Assembly (NCBI GenBank): GCA_020633725.1
Contig: JACKDC010000006.1
Coordinates: 1-64,000, forward strand
Reading direction: 5' to 3'
Origin: Candidatus Latescibacterota bacterium
Lineage (GTDB): Bacteria > Krumholzibacteriota > Krumholzibacteriia > JACNKJ01
Length of the DNA stretch: 64,000 bases
Shown here: positions 10,476 to 19,092 of the stretch, in pieces
How positions within the stretch are numbered: the stretch's first letter is position 1
How the letters are laid out: each line of letters begins with the position of its first letter
The notes under the pieces: model-generated
Told to the model about the DNA's origin: nothing
Seen by the model: the letters and a program-made list of their open reading frames with translations, nothing else
The model's database searches: none
Translations under genes and position numbers: made by a program

Positions 10476-11276
10476 TCAGCGCTCCGCGGCCCCGCGGATG
10501 GCCCACGCTCGCGCCTTGAGCGCGATTGCCCCGCTCGCGCTGCGGGGCAGGGCGCGCTGGAGCTTCCGTTCCAGGAGCGCCCGCCGATCGGCGTCGAGCG
10601 ACGCGACGTAGGACGGCGCGGGCCCGGTCCCTCCCAGCAGCGGACGCCAGTAGTCGTCGAAGTCCGCGAAGTCGGTGCGGATCTCGATCGGCTCGCAGCG
10701 CAGCTCGCCGAGCCCGCAGGCGTGGAACAGGGCGGTCAGCGCGTCGACGCGGCAGAGAGGAAAGCGGGCGCCCTCGTCGAGCGCGGAGGCCGCGGGGTCG
10801 AGCGACGCGGCGACGTCCCAGAAGCTGCGGAGGAACTGCATGCCTTCGGCGTAGTCCCACACGCACGCGGAGACCGCGCCACGCGGCCGGGCCACCGTCA
10901 GCATCTCGCGCACGGCGGCTTCGGGATCGGGCATGAAGTTGAGGACGAACAGCGAGGTCACGCTGCCGTAGCCGTCCGCGCGCCGCGGCAGGCTGCCCGC
11001 GCCGGCGACCGTGAAGGACTGGCGCGCATCGCGGCTGTGTTCCCGCGCGTAGTCGATGAGGGGCGTGGCCGGATCGCAGCCCACGACGCTGGCGGGGCTG
11101 GCGTGCTTGCAGATCGCGTCGCTGAGCGCGCCGGTGCCGCAGCCGATGTCGAGCCAGTGGAGATCCGGGGGCAAGCGCAACCAGGCGACGAACTCCGGGG
11201 CGAGGCGACGGCTCCACCGGCCCATGAAGTCCTCGTAGCTGGATCCGGTGGCCCACTGATCGCGAACGCCTGACAT
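10476..11276 (-). CDS. Class I SAM-dependent methyltransferase
   Basis: A 266-residue soluble protein. Motif I reads LHWLDIGCGTGALS (about residue 40) and motif II ends in VVGCDPAT. A post-motif block follows with SVTSLFVLNFMPDPEAAVREM, as in the Methyltransf_11/25 group related to UbiE. The C-terminal half (about 150-266), likely the substrate cap, shows no motif I can assign. ATG 11276 follows GGGAGG. It precedes the LVIVD gene on the same strand, but the long gap and the promoter between them argue against one operon. The methyl acceptor is unknown. Confidence 0.85.
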   Translation of the reverse strand: MSGVRDQWATGSSYEDFMGRWSRRLAPEFVAWLRLPPDLHWLDIGCGTGALSDAICKHASPASVVGCDPATPLIDYAREHSRDARQSFTVAGAGSLPRRADGYGSVTSLFVLNFMPDPEAAVREMLTVARPRGAVSACVWDYAEGMQFLRSFWDVAASLDPAASALDEGARFPLCRVDALTALFHACGLGELRCEPIEIRTDFADFDDYWRPLLGGTGPAPSYVASLDADRRALLERKLQRALPRSASGAIALKARAWAIRGAAER

Positions 11277-11307
11277 GGCTCGGCCTCCCGCGAAGCGCAG
11301 AGTCCGG

Positions 11308-11811
11308 CTACGGGCGCCGGTCCCGCGAAGTTTGGTCGGAGACTACGCTGCGAAGGCTCAGCGTGTAGAGCAGGTGTCCCGTCGGTTTGGGTTCGGGTGT
11401 CGCGCCGAAGCTTTCCCAAAGCCGTTGCGACGCTAGGTGTCGGCGACGGATCGAGGCGGACACCTCGCGCAGGCCGCGGCGGCGCGCCTCCCGCAGGACC
11501 AGCTCGAACGCCGCCTGGCAGTGCCCCCGCCGCCGATGTGCGCTGCCCACCCAGTAGCCGATCCGCCCGGTGCGCGTCATCGGATCGATCTGGCTCAGCG
11601 AGATCACGCCCACCGCGACGCCGTCAGCGAGAATCGCGTAGCTGACGGCGCGCTTGGCCTGGCACCACTCCGCCAGCGTACCGAGGACGCCCTCCGCGCT
11701 GGTGCTGAAGTCGTCACGGCAGCGAAGGTCCGCACGCAGCTGGATGTCGCGGTTGAGAAGCTCCGCGATCGCCGCGGCCTCTGCGATGTCCGGCTCCCGG
11801 AGCTCGACCAC
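11308..11811 (-). CDS. GNAT family N-acetyltransferase
   Basis: A 167-residue single-domain acetyltransferase. The acetyl-CoA loop is GYWVGSAHRRRGHCQAAF (motif A, Q/RxxGxG/A type, about 85-102). It is followed by the LREVSASIRRRHLASQRLWESFG block typical of RimJ/RimL-like enzymes. It starts at GTG 11811 after a run of G (AGGGGGGA) that can serve as ribosome binding site. It lies between the methyltransferase and the PLP enzyme on the same strand. The acceptor amine is not predictable. Confidence 0.85.
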   Translation of the reverse strand: MVELREPDIAEAAAIAELLNRDIQLRADLRCRDDFSTSAEGVLGTLAEWCQAKRAVSYAILADGVAVGVISLSQIDPMTRTGRIGYWVGSAHRRRGHCQAAFELVLREARRRGLREVSASIRRRHLASQRLWESFGATPEPKPTGHLLYTLSLRSVVSDQTSRDRRP

Positions 11812-11859
11812 TGTCCCCCCTCAATTGTTGGCGCCGTGCACGTCGATGTTTGCGCGCGG

Positions 11860-12960
11860 CTAGGCTCCGCCGGCGAGCTCCGCCACGATGGCCGCGGCCT
11901 CGTCGGGCGTGAAGTCCAGCGTGGCGTCGCCCACGCTGAGTTCGGCGACTCGCATCGAGGGGACGATCCCCGGAGCGGTCCAGCCCGACGTGAAGATGCC
12001 CTCTTCCTCCGCGAGGCGCGTCGCGGCCTTCAGGAAGTCGAGCTCCGTGACTCGCAGGTGCAGGTGCATCATCGGCGTCTGCGGAGGGTCGGGCACGACC
12101 TCGACGTTCGGCACGCCTCGCAGCTTGTCCGCGATGTCCCGCGCATGCCGCGCGTAGTCGGCCATGCGCGGCAGCCGCTTGCGCAGCGCCGCCAGACCGG
12201 AGGCGGCATGCGGCCAGAGCCCATGGAGAGTGCCGCCGTGTCGGCGACGCCAGATGCGCGCCTCGGCGATCGTGTCCGCGTCCCCGGCCAGACAGCAGCC
12301 GGCGAGCCCGCCCAGCCCCTTGTAGAAGGAGACGTAGACCGTGTCGAAGAGCGCGCTGATCTCCGCGGGTGTCCGCGCGTAGTAGGGGGTGCACTCCCAG
12401 AGCCGCGCGCCGTCCAGGTGCACCGCCGCTCCCGACCGCCGCACGAACTCCACCTGCGCTTCCAGATCCGCCCACTCGGGCAGGCGACCGCCGATCTCGC
12501 GCTGGGGCAGCTCGAAGAGCACGGCGGCCAGGCGCTCCGGGATCCGCTCGAGATCCGTCAGCGTGATCAGCTCCCGCGCACTGCCGATGGGAACTCCCGC
12601 CAGACCGTGGAGGCGCTCGTAGGCGCGCTCCTCGTGCAGATCCAGATGGGACGTGGGATGAAACCCGCAGGCCCTGACGCCCCGCCGATCCGCATGGATC
12701 CGCAGGGCGATCTGCTGGGCCATGATCCCGCTCGGCATGAACACCGCCGCGGGCTTGCCGAGGACACGACAGATCTCGCCCTCGAGCGCTTCGACGGCGC
12801 CGCCGGCCCCATAGACGTCCAGGCCGAGGTCCGTGGGAACCTCGGCCAGCAGCTCGGCGGCCGTCCTGAAGCCGTGGCCGAAGAGGGCACGCGTGCACGC
12901 GGGCCGACTCCGTTTGAGGCGCTCGAGGTAGTCGGCCCTGGTGGGCGCAGCGTTCTCCAT
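11860..12960 (-). CDS. Low-specificity L-threonine aldolase / beta-eliminating lyase-like PLP enzyme
   Basis: A 366-residue fold-type I PLP enzyme. HLDGARLWE (Asp183) contacts the pyridine nitrogen and SFYKGLGGLAG carries the Schiff-base Lys214. The pattern DVYGAGGAVEALE near residue 50 matches the YG...LE opening of threonine aldolases, which cleave Thr or allo-Thr to Gly and acetaldehyde. ATG 12960 was chosen over an earlier in-frame ATG because AGAGGA lies upstream and the extra residues look random. Length fits the family (about 340-370). It could instead act on another beta-hydroxy amino acid. Confidence 0.82.
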   Translation of the reverse strand: MENAAPTRADYLERLKRSRPACTRALFGHGFRTAAELLAEVPTDLGLDVYGAGGAVEALEGEICRVLGKPAAVFMPSGIMAQQIALRIHADRRGVRACGFHPTSHLDLHEERAYERLHGLAGVPIGSARELITLTDLERIPERLAAVLFELPQREIGGRLPEWADLEAQVEFVRRSGAAVHLDGARLWECTPYYARTPAEISALFDTVYVSFYKGLGGLAGCCLAGDADTIAEARIWRRRHGGTLHGLWPHAASGLAALRKRLPRMADYARHARDIADKLRGVPNVEVVPDPPQTPMMHLHLRVTELDFLKAATRLAEEEGIFTSGWTAPGIVPSMRVAELSVGDATLDFTPDEAAAIVAELAGGA

Positions 12961-13025
12961 GCCGTGGGGTCCTCTCTGCGAGATGGCGAGAGGGACAGCA
13001 TGGCGTCTCCACGCACTCCCTTGCA

Positions 13026-13045
13026 AGCGCCGCCTGAACGGCGCT
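13026..13045 (-). terminator. Stem-loop after the propeller lipoprotein gene
   Basis: AGCGCCG (13026-13032) and CGGCGCT (13039-13045) form a 7-bp stem with a 6-nt loop, 6 nt beyond the stop at 13051. No U-tract follows, so it may be a weak or factor-assisted terminator. Confidence 0.35.
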
Positions 13046-13050
13046 GGCCG

Positions 13051-14796
13051 CTAGTCCGGAAGTCCCATGTACAGCCAGCCCGCCTGGTCGTAGGCCAGCG
13101 TGCTGCCGTCGGGCGCCAGGTGGACGGCCTCGATGTCGAAGACATCACCGGTGGGTACGGCGGTCCACGCGCTGCCGTCCCAGCGGAAGAGGCCCCCGTC
13201 GCCCGCGGCCAGGATGCCTTCGCTCGCCCAGCCCAGAAGCTGGTTGATGTCGAGGCCCGTGAAGTCGTGGTCGGTCCAGGTGGCGCCGTTCCAGTGGCGG
13301 CAGACGCCGTTGTCGCCGGCCACCCAGAGGTCGTCGTCGGCCGCGGCCCAGACCGCGAGCAGGTCGAAGGGCGTCGCCGAGTCCTGCTCGCTCCAGCTCG
13401 TTCCGTCGAAGTGAAGCAGTGTGCCCGCGCGGCCCACGGCCCAGATCGCGTCGTCCGCCAGTCCGTGGATGCCCCAGAGGTCGTAGTTCACCGTGGTCTG
13501 CGTGAGCGCGGGGGTCGTGTTGCCGTCCGTGTGGTAGAGCCGCCCGTTGTTGCAGGCCAGCCAGACGCCACCCGCGGCGGTGCCCCAGGCGCAGGTGGGC
13601 GAGTTGGTGCCGATGTTCAGGTACTGCCAGACGCTGCCGTTCCGGTAGGCGATGGTGCCGTAGCAGGAGACCACGTCCTGCGTCGGCGCGCCGGTCCAGA
13701 CCACGCGCGCCGGCGAGGGCAGCGCGCTCAGCAGCTCCATGCTCCACGCGTTGCCTTCCCAGTACAGGAAGTAGCGACCCGCCGTGGCGACGAGATTGGT
13801 CGCGGCGCTGCCGCCGATCGCGGCGAAGCTCTCGTCGAAGGTCCAGAGCTGCCGCGTCCAGTGGCCGTCCTCCATCATGCCCAGGCTGTTGCCGGCGGCG
13901 AAGAGCGTGCCGCCGGAGCCGCCGAGGCTCTGGAGTCCCAGGGCGTCGATGTCGATCGAGGCACCCCAGGCCGAGCCGTCCCAGTGCATGAGGGAGGCGT
14001 TGCCGTCGATGGCCCAGAGGTCGTTCGCGGCGCTGCCCCAGAGCGAGCGCGCGGCGGTTTCGCTGGGGACCGTGGTCCAGACGTTGCCGTCGTAGTGCAG
14101 CACGCCCCCCGCCGGCCCGGCGACCCAGACGTCGTTCGCGGCGAAGCCCCAGACGTCCCAGAGGTTCGACGTCGTGCCGCTGGTCATGGGCGACCAGGCG
14201 GCGCCGTCCCAGTGGAAGATCTCGCCGCCGTTGCCCACCAGGAAGACGTCGTCGGGGCCAGTGCCCCAGAGCGCCCAGAGCGTGTAGCTGCCCACCGACA
14301 TCGTGGTCCAGGCGGCGCCGTCCCAGTGGTGGACGGTGGCGTTGCCGCAGGCCCAGAGGTCGTCCTCGGCGCTGCCCCACACCGACCAGCAGGTGCCCGG
14401 CAGGCCCATGTCGGTCCAGGTCGAGCCGTCGTAGCGATAGAGATGCGTGCCCACCGCGTAGACCGCGTTCGGTCCGAGCGCGAACATGTCCTGCACGAAG
14501 AGCCCCGTGACGTGGAGCTCGGGCTGCCAGGTGGAGCCGTCCCAGACGAGGACGTCCTCCTCGGCACCCGCGTAGGCGAGGTCGGGCGAGAGGGCCCAGA
14601 CGGCGTAGCCCCAGCCGCCGAAGGGGCGGGCGATGATCGTCAGCCCCCAGTCGACGGGCGCGTCGCCGACCGGATCCGGGCCGCCGTCGTCGCCGGGACC
14701 GGTGCTGTCCTTGGAGCCGTCGCAGGCAAGGCCCGCCACGAGCGCGAGCAGGGCCAGCAGCGTGGCCAGGAAACCGAAGCGCTTCGCCGTCGTCAT
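13051..14796 (-). CDS. Beta-propeller lipoprotein with WDG...W repeats
   Basis: A 581-residue predicted lipoprotein. The signal peptide ends in LVAGLAC with Cys as lipid site, followed by a Gly/Asp/Ser/Pro linker. The rest is about eleven repeats of roughly 45 residues of the type DVWGxAxNDVWVAG...xHWDGSAWT, known from myxobacterial and related surface proteins and expected to form beta-propeller blades. ATG 14796 sits 6 nt after GGAGG; a GTG one codon earlier is also possible. It has no FlgD-like tail, unlike the other propellers here. Role unknown, probably binding or scaffold on the outer membrane. Confidence 0.85.
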   Translation of the reverse strand: MTTAKRFGFLATLLALLALVAGLACDGSKDSTGPGDDGGPDPVGDAPVDWGLTIIARPFGGWGYAVWALSPDLAYAGAEEDVLVWDGSTWQPELHVTGLFVQDMFALGPNAVYAVGTHLYRYDGSTWTDMGLPGTCWSVWGSAEDDLWACGNATVHHWDGAAWTTMSVGSYTLWALWGTGPDDVFLVGNGGEIFHWDGAAWSPMTSGTTSNLWDVWGFAANDVWVAGPAGGVLHYDGNVWTTVPSETAARSLWGSAANDLWAIDGNASLMHWDGSAWGASIDIDALGLQSLGGSGGTLFAAGNSLGMMEDGHWTRQLWTFDESFAAIGGSAATNLVATAGRYFLYWEGNAWSMELLSALPSPARVVWTGAPTQDVVSCYGTIAYRNGSVWQYLNIGTNSPTCAWGTAAGGVWLACNNGRLYHTDGNTTPALTQTTVNYDLWGIHGLADDAIWAVGRAGTLLHFDGTSWSEQDSATPFDLLAVWAAADDDLWVAGDNGVCRHWNGATWTDHDFTGLDINQLLGWASEGILAAGDGGLFRWDGSAWTAVPTGDVFDIEAVHLAPDGSTLAYDQAGWLYMGLPD

Positions 14797-14886
14797 CACG
14801 CACCTCCCGTGTCCTCACCCCAGCGGCGGCCCCTGCCGCCACGATCATTCTAGACCATCCTTCGCCAGATTCAAGACTGCCGTGGC

Positions 14887-14915
14887 TTGATTGCGGGCGG
14901 CCGCGGTGCTAGGCT
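14887..14915 (+). promoter_or_regulatory. Promoter for the BamE-like lipoprotein gene
   Basis: TTGATT (14887-14892), 17-bp spacer, TAGGCT (14910-14915). The predicted transcript starts near 14922, about 40 nt before the ATG at 14962, which supports that start over the internal ATG at 15016. Confidence 0.5.
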
Positions 14916-14961
14916 CGCGCCGGTGAGGTGAGGGGACATCAACAAGGGGTCTGGCCGACGC

Positions 14962-15777
14962 ATGCCACGTCTTGTACTCCACCCCCGCGCGGGGCGCCGC
15001 CCTGCCGGCGGCCTCATGACGTTGCTCGGCCTCCTCGCAGCGTTCGCCGTCGAGCTCGGCGGCTGCGCTCCGCCCAACGAATCCGGATACGCCACCACCA
15101 CGATCAACGCCGCGAACTGGGACGCCATGCAACTCGGGATGAGCCCGCATGACGTTCACGACCTGCTGGGAACGCCTTCGGTGTTCCGGTGGGATCCCGC
15201 GACTCGGGCGCTGACCTGGACCTACCCGGATGGCCGCGTCGAGTTCGCGGACGCCATGGAGATCGATCTGAACTCGATCTTCGGCAGGGTGACTCGGTGG
15301 GACACCTGGGACGTCGCGGCTCCCGAACGCGACGACAAGTTCTCGCTCTCGTCCACCCGCGACCCCAGCTTCGGCCAGACGCGTGGCACCCTCGACGTCA
15401 TTGTCGAGTCGACCACCTGCCGGGTCTACGAGGATGGCGAGCTTCGCGCGGCCATCGACGCGGAGCGTGCGGCCCGCAGTCTCGCCGGCGGCACGGCCGA
15501 AATCGATCGCCGCGCCTACTTCGCCTCGCTCGGCGAGGGCGAAGCTCGCGCCGACCGCTACCTGCTCGACTTCGACTTCGTGGAGATGGACGTCTCCCAC
15601 AGCCTGGGCGTCGCCGCGAGGCGCGACAGCCGCGGCTACTTCACCGCTACGCTCGTCGACCCCGAGTCACAGCTGGAGCTGTGGAAGTGCATCGTTCGTG
15701 GCGACGGTTCCGCACGCACCCTCGCGCACGCGGTTCTCGAGCGCCTGGACAAGGATCTGAAGGACGCCTCTCGCTGA
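14962..15777 (+). CDS. Lipoprotein with SmpA/BamE-like domain
   Basis: A 271-residue protein with a hydrophobic segment and lipobox ELGGC (Cys about residue 35). The first 120 residues contain MQLGMSPHDVHDLLGTPS and a WTYPDGRVEF strand. This is the G-M-s..V..llG.P..... W.Y.dG pattern of SmpA/BamE domains, which bind other outer-membrane proteins. The C-terminal 130 residues are not recognised. It has no strong ribosome binding site; the start rests on the upstream promoter. It precedes another lipoprotein gene by 43 nt, so the two are probably one operon. No BAM genes are nearby, so a BAM role is not implied. Confidence 0.7.
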   Translation: MPRLVLHPRAGRRPAGGLMTLLGLLAAFAVELGGCAPPNESGYATTTINAANWDAMQLGMSPHDVHDLLGTPSVFRWDPATRALTWTYPDGRVEFADAMEIDLNSIFGRVTRWDTWDVAAPERDDKFSLSSTRDPSFGQTRGTLDVIVESTTCRVYEDGELRAAIDAERAARSLAGGTAEIDRRAYFASLGEGEARADRYLLDFDFVEMDVSHSLGVAARRDSRGYFTATLVDPESQLELWKCIVRGDGSARTLAHAVLERLDKDLKDASR

Positions 15778-15820
15778 GGCCAACCCCCGACCCGCAACCT
15801 GAATCCCGGAGACATCGGAC

Positions 15821-16417
15821 ATGACGAAAGCGACCCTGGGAACCCTGATCGGCCTTCTCGCGGGCGCGGCCATGCTGGCCGGATGCACCGCCAAGTCCAC
15901 GCTGCTGTCCAGCAAGGCGCTCGTCGACGCGCCCGTCACCTTCGAACGGGCCACGATCCAGCTGCAGACCTATCCGACCTGGGGAGACCGCCATCGCAAG
16001 CAGGTGGCGGGCGCGGTGAAGAAGGCCCTGGGGAAGCACGGCGTGGAGGCCGACTACGTCATCCTGACCGAGGAGACGCTGAACCCCCAGCGCCTCGTCG
16101 AGGACGCCGCCACGCAGAACGCGTCGACCCACATCCTGGCGGTGGCCCAGGTGTCCGAGCAGTACAACCCCGACCTGCTAGGCCGCAGCAATGCCAACTG
16201 GGATTCGAGACTGCTGCAGTTCGCCTGCACCCTCGAAGCGTGCGGCAGCCGTGAAGTCGTCTGGAAGGGCGTGGTGCAGGTGGATCCGGCCGACTACGGC
16301 CTGGTGAACGGCCTCGATTCCGTCGGCGGCGCGCTCGCCTCGGGCATCGAGAAGGAGCTGGTGAAACTCGGCTTCCTGACGCCGGTCGCGGAGAAGCGCG
16401 GCCCGCACGGGGACTAG
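15821..16417 (+). CDS. Small lipoprotein of unknown function
   Basis: A 198-residue protein with a clear lipoprotein signal (lipobox MLAGC, Cys about 22). The mature part has a RHRKQVAGAVKKALGKHG helix and the strand STHILAVAQVSEQYN. That alternation of amphipathic helix and strand resembles small DUF lipoproteins such as the LptE/CsgG-assembly group, but I cannot name a family. GGAG lies 9 nt before the ATG. It follows the BamE-like lipoprotein gene on the same strand. Confidence 0.65.
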   Translation: MTKATLGTLIGLLAGAAMLAGCTAKSTLLSSKALVDAPVTFERATIQLQTYPTWGDRHRKQVAGAVKKALGKHGVEADYVILTEETLNPQRLVEDAATQNASTHILAVAQVSEQYNPDLLGRSNANWDSRLLQFACTLEACGSREVVWKGVVQVDPADYGLVNGLDSVGGALASGIEKELVKLGFLTPVAEKRGPHGD

Positions 16418-16441
16418 GCGGCAGAGGCCTCGACGCTCGCG

Positions 16442-16783
16442 TCACGACTCAGGGTCGAACTGGAACACGCGCAGCTCCTGGTCGCAGCGGCAGGCCTTCG
16501 CGATGCGCGCGGCCCAGGCGACGGCCTCTTCCCTCGACGGCAGTTCGAGCACGGTGAAGCCGCCGTCGAGCGTGGGCGCCCAGGGGTAGCCGCCGTCGGC
16601 CACCGCGCCATCGGCGGACACCAGCGCCGGTGGCACGGATTCGTCGATGCCCCCGGCGAAGACGTAGACGCCCGCGGCCTTCGCCTCGGCGATCACGGCG
16701 TGCGCGTCACGGCCGACCGTCTCGAACTCGTCGTCGGGCACGTTCATCGCTGCGCTGGGGAACGAGATCAGGTACCTGGCCAT
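16442..16783 (-). CDS. YCII-related (DGPF-like) domain protein
   Basis: A 113-residue protein of the YCII/DGPF superfamily, a small ferredoxin-like alpha-beta fold. It opens with a MARYLISFPS strand, has YVFAGGIDES in the middle and ends GFTVLELPSREEAVAWA...VFQFDPES. Such proteins often sit beside VOC proteins or ECF sigma factors, and here it lies 4 nt after the VOC gene stop. No clear ribosome binding site is seen, so it is probably translated by coupling to that gene. No activity is known for most members. Confidence 0.8.
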   Translation of the reverse strand: MARYLISFPSAAMNVPDDEFETVGRDAHAVIAEAKAAGVYVFAGGIDESVPPALVSADGAVADGGYPWAPTLDGGFTVLELPSREEAVAWAARIAKACRCDQELRVFQFDPES

Positions 16784-16787
16784 GGGG

Positions 16788-17273
16788 CTAGCCGCGGAAT
16801 GCAGCTTCGATAGCGGCGATGTCGATGCACTTCATCGTCATCATCGCGTCGAAGGCCCGCTTGGCCGCCGCGCGATCGCTGCTGGTGTAGGCTTTGGTCA
16901 GCGCCGTCGGCGTGATCTGCCAGGAGATTCCCCATCTGTCCTTGCACCATCCGCACTCGCTCTCCTGGCCGCCGTTGCCGACGATCGCCTTCCAGTAGCG
17001 ATCGGTCTCGTCCTGGTCCTCGGTGGCGACCTGAAAGGAGAACGCCTCGCTGTGCTTGAATGCCGGCCCACCGTTGAGTCCCAGGCAGGGGATGCCCATG
17101 ACGGTGAACTCCACCGTCAGCACGTTGCCCTCCGTGCCCGACGGATAGTCGCCCGGCGCGCGGTGCACGGCGTCGATCGACGAGTTGGGGAAGGTCTCGG
17201 CATAGAACCGCGCCGCGTCCTCGGCTTCGCTTTCGTACCAGAGGCAGATCGTGTTCTTGGCGATGGTCGTCAT
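16788..17273 (-). CDS. VOC family (PhnB-like) protein
   Basis: A 161-residue glyoxalase/bleomycin-resistance fold protein of the PhnB (3-demethylubiquinone methyltransferase-like) type. It begins MTTIAKNTICLWYESEAEDA, continues ARFYAETFPNS, and has the family signature CGWCKDRWGISWQITP. These proteins form dimers with a metal or ligand site, but the activity is unknown for most. ATG 17273 follows AAAGGACG. It forms a two-gene unit with the YCII-like gene. Confidence 0.85.
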   Translation of the reverse strand: MTTIAKNTICLWYESEAEDAARFYAETFPNSSIDAVHRAPGDYPSGTEGNVLTVEFTVMGIPCLGLNGGPAFKHSEAFSFQVATEDQDETDRYWKAIVGNGGQESECGWCKDRWGISWQITPTALTKAYTSSDRAAAKRAFDAMMTMKCIDIAAIEAAFRG

Positions 17274-17442
17274 GGCGTCCTTTCGTCGGCGGACGTCGCG
17301 CCCACCGCGAGAATGAGCTTACAGCCAGACGCCGATCGCCGCCAGCGCCATGCGGGTATTCGGTGTTTGCGGCCCTGTTCGCTGGCGGGCAAGTCCGCTG
17401 CACCTTCTCCCGCGTTGCCGAAAGCGTGGGCGATCCGGCGTT

Positions 17443-18399
17443 CTAGGTCTGCTCGTTGATCGGGGAGTGGCCGCTCGGGACGAGCAGGTCGGAGATCTTC
17501 GTCGCCGACAGGAGGCGGGCGAGACTCGTGTAGCGCGGACCCTGCATCGATCCCTTCGGCGCATCCCCGTAGGGAACCGGCTTGTCCAGGGGCTTCGCAG
17601 GGCCGGAGAACACCACGCGGTACTTTCCCCTGTCGCCGTAGGGTTCGATTCGCGCCACGTCGGCGTAGTGCGTGACCGCCGAGACGGGCGAGGTCTGGTA
17701 GGCCGCGATGTGCTTGATCTTCGACAGCATCCCACCGCCGATCCGGATGGCGTACCAGCAGTCCTCGCCGAGGAAGACCTCCTGGAAGCCCTCTTCCTGG
17801 GCGGGAACCACGATCGTGTCCCGCAGATCGGCCGACGGTCGCGGCTTGTCTTCTTGGTGCGTCCCCACAGCGGGTACTGCCACAGGCACCGGGCGTTCGA
17901 AGACCCCCACTCCGAGGAGGGGTAGGATCCGCAGCATCTCTCGCAGGAAGCCCTCGGTGTCGGCGTGTTCCGACTCCGAGAGACGCGGCTCCTTGGGATT
18001 GACCGAGTTGTCGAAGTGGCAACGCTCCGCTTCACGAGCCTTCCTGAGCAGCGCATACTCGAGCCAGGTGATGTGGGCCCGATTCAGCGCGTTCGAACTG
18101 GAAACGAAACCATAGCCCCAGTCCCAGAAGTCCTTGTTCACGTAGTGCGAGTCGATGCGGGTGCGGATTTCGTCGCCCTGGCCGACGTACACGGTGGGCA
18201 GCTCATCCTCCATGCCTTCGTCGAACCCGGTGAGGATGTAGACGCCGGCCTGCCCGAACTCGGGACGAGCGCTGACCTTGGGCCATGCCGACCGGGGAAA
18301 GGCAACGCCCACGCCCGTCCAGTTGAGCAGGTTGACGACCTTCACGCCGTCCGGATCGCCGTCGGGAACGAACACGCGGATGGTATAGGGCCTCGCCAT
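17443..18399 (-). CDS. GIY-YIG nuclease family protein (DUF4357-like arrangement)
   Basis: A 318-residue protein. The nuclease core has GVYILTG (GIY strand), TVYVGQGDEIRTRIDSH (YIG strand with the conserved Arg) and AHITWLEYALL carrying the likely metal-binding Glu. The following part, ending in EGFLREMLRILPLLGV, matches the layout of GIY-YIG proteins that carry a DUF4357 domain. These proteins cut DNA in a metal-dependent way, but their cellular job is mostly unknown and often proposed to be defence or repair. It begins 11 nt after the UDG-like gene, with GGGGGAGG as ribosome binding site, so the pair is probably an operon. Confidence 0.83.
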   Translation of the reverse strand: MARPYTIRVFVPDGDPDGVKVVNLLNWTGVGVAFPRSAWPKVSARPEFGQAGVYILTGFDEGMEDELPTVYVGQGDEIRTRIDSHYVNKDFWDWGYGFVSSSNALNRAHITWLEYALLRKAREAERCHFDNSVNPKEPRLSESEHADTEGFLREMLRILPLLGVGVFERPVPVAVPAVGTHQEDKPRPSADLRDTIVVPAQEEGFQEVFLGEDCWYAIRIGGGMLSKIKHIAAYQTSPVSAVTHYADVARIEPYGDRGKYRVVFSGPAKPLDKPVPYGDAPKGSMQGPRYTSLARLLSATKISDLLVPSGHSPINEQT

Positions 18400-18410
18400 C
18401 GCCTCCCCCT

Positions 18411-19004
18411 TCAGTTGTTGCCTTTGCCGGCAGACTGCACCGCGACCCGCCCCGCAAGCGCCGCGCGCCAGCGCTCTTCGTGAGCGTTCGCGTCTCCGAT
18501 CCGCGCAGCCGGATGCGGCAGGCCAACATGTTGCACGCCAACGGCGGTCAAGACGCTCTGCGGGACTCGTCCCAAGGCCAGGGTCAGGGTCGGCCGTACT
18601 ATTTCGAGTTCCACTTTGGCGAACTCGGTCGCGGCTCGAATGGCGTCACGGCGAGGTATCGGACTCGAAATGCACCCCGATTTGATGAAGGGGAAGATGT
18701 TCGTGACGAAGACCTCTTGCAGCTCCAAACCAAACACTCTCCCCACCAGGGTTTCCAACCTTCGGTTCGTCAGCAGGCCTCTTGTCCGGCCATGTTCCTG
18801 GACATCTGGATCGAGGCCTCGGCCCAGCGCGTCCGTGCTCGACCAGTCCTGGAGGACGATCGCAATGCCTCCAAGCGCGTGCGCACCCTTGCTGTAGGGA
18901 CTCACCCAGTCTCGGAAGTCGTAGCCGAAATCCTCTGGCTGCAGGTATCCAGGCCACTTCACCGCGGCGCGGCAAGCGGCGAGTTCGAGATAGGTGTCGG
19001 GCAT
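18411..19004 (-). CDS. Uracil-DNA glycosylase superfamily-like protein
   Basis: A 197-residue protein with the UDG-superfamily order of motifs. AIVLQDWSS stands at the position of GQDPYH/GE-PG, then come EVFVTNIFPFIK (the ItN strand), RPTLTLALGRVPQSVL (the P.vivlLG..A block) and LPHPAARI (the HPs motif). The first-motif Asp could be catalytic. No FeS cysteine set is seen. It may excise a damaged base, or act on DNA in another way. The start at 19004 was chosen because the homologous part begins right there; upstream codons look random. The next gene encodes a GIY-YIG nuclease, which suggests joint action on DNA. Confidence 0.72.
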   Translation of the reverse strand: MPDTYLELAACRAAVKWPGYLQPEDFGYDFRDWVSPYSKGAHALGGIAIVLQDWSSTDALGRGLDPDVQEHGRTRGLLTNRRLETLVGRVFGLELQEVFVTNIFPFIKSGCISSPIPRRDAIRAATEFAKVELEIVRPTLTLALGRVPQSVLTAVGVQHVGLPHPAARIGDANAHEERWRAALAGRVAVQSAGKGNN

Positions 19005-19092
19005 TGTCGTCAGCACTTCCCAACCTTCGCTCTCTGGACGCTGTGCCCGCAGACGGCCGCAGCTCCGGAAGCCGGACCGCTTAGGTGGCAAA

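Noticed and set aside
9987..11273. Plus-strand open frame over the intergenic region and methyltransferase
   Set aside because: Arg/Ala/Gly-rich without motifs; the minus-strand methyltransferase is well supported.
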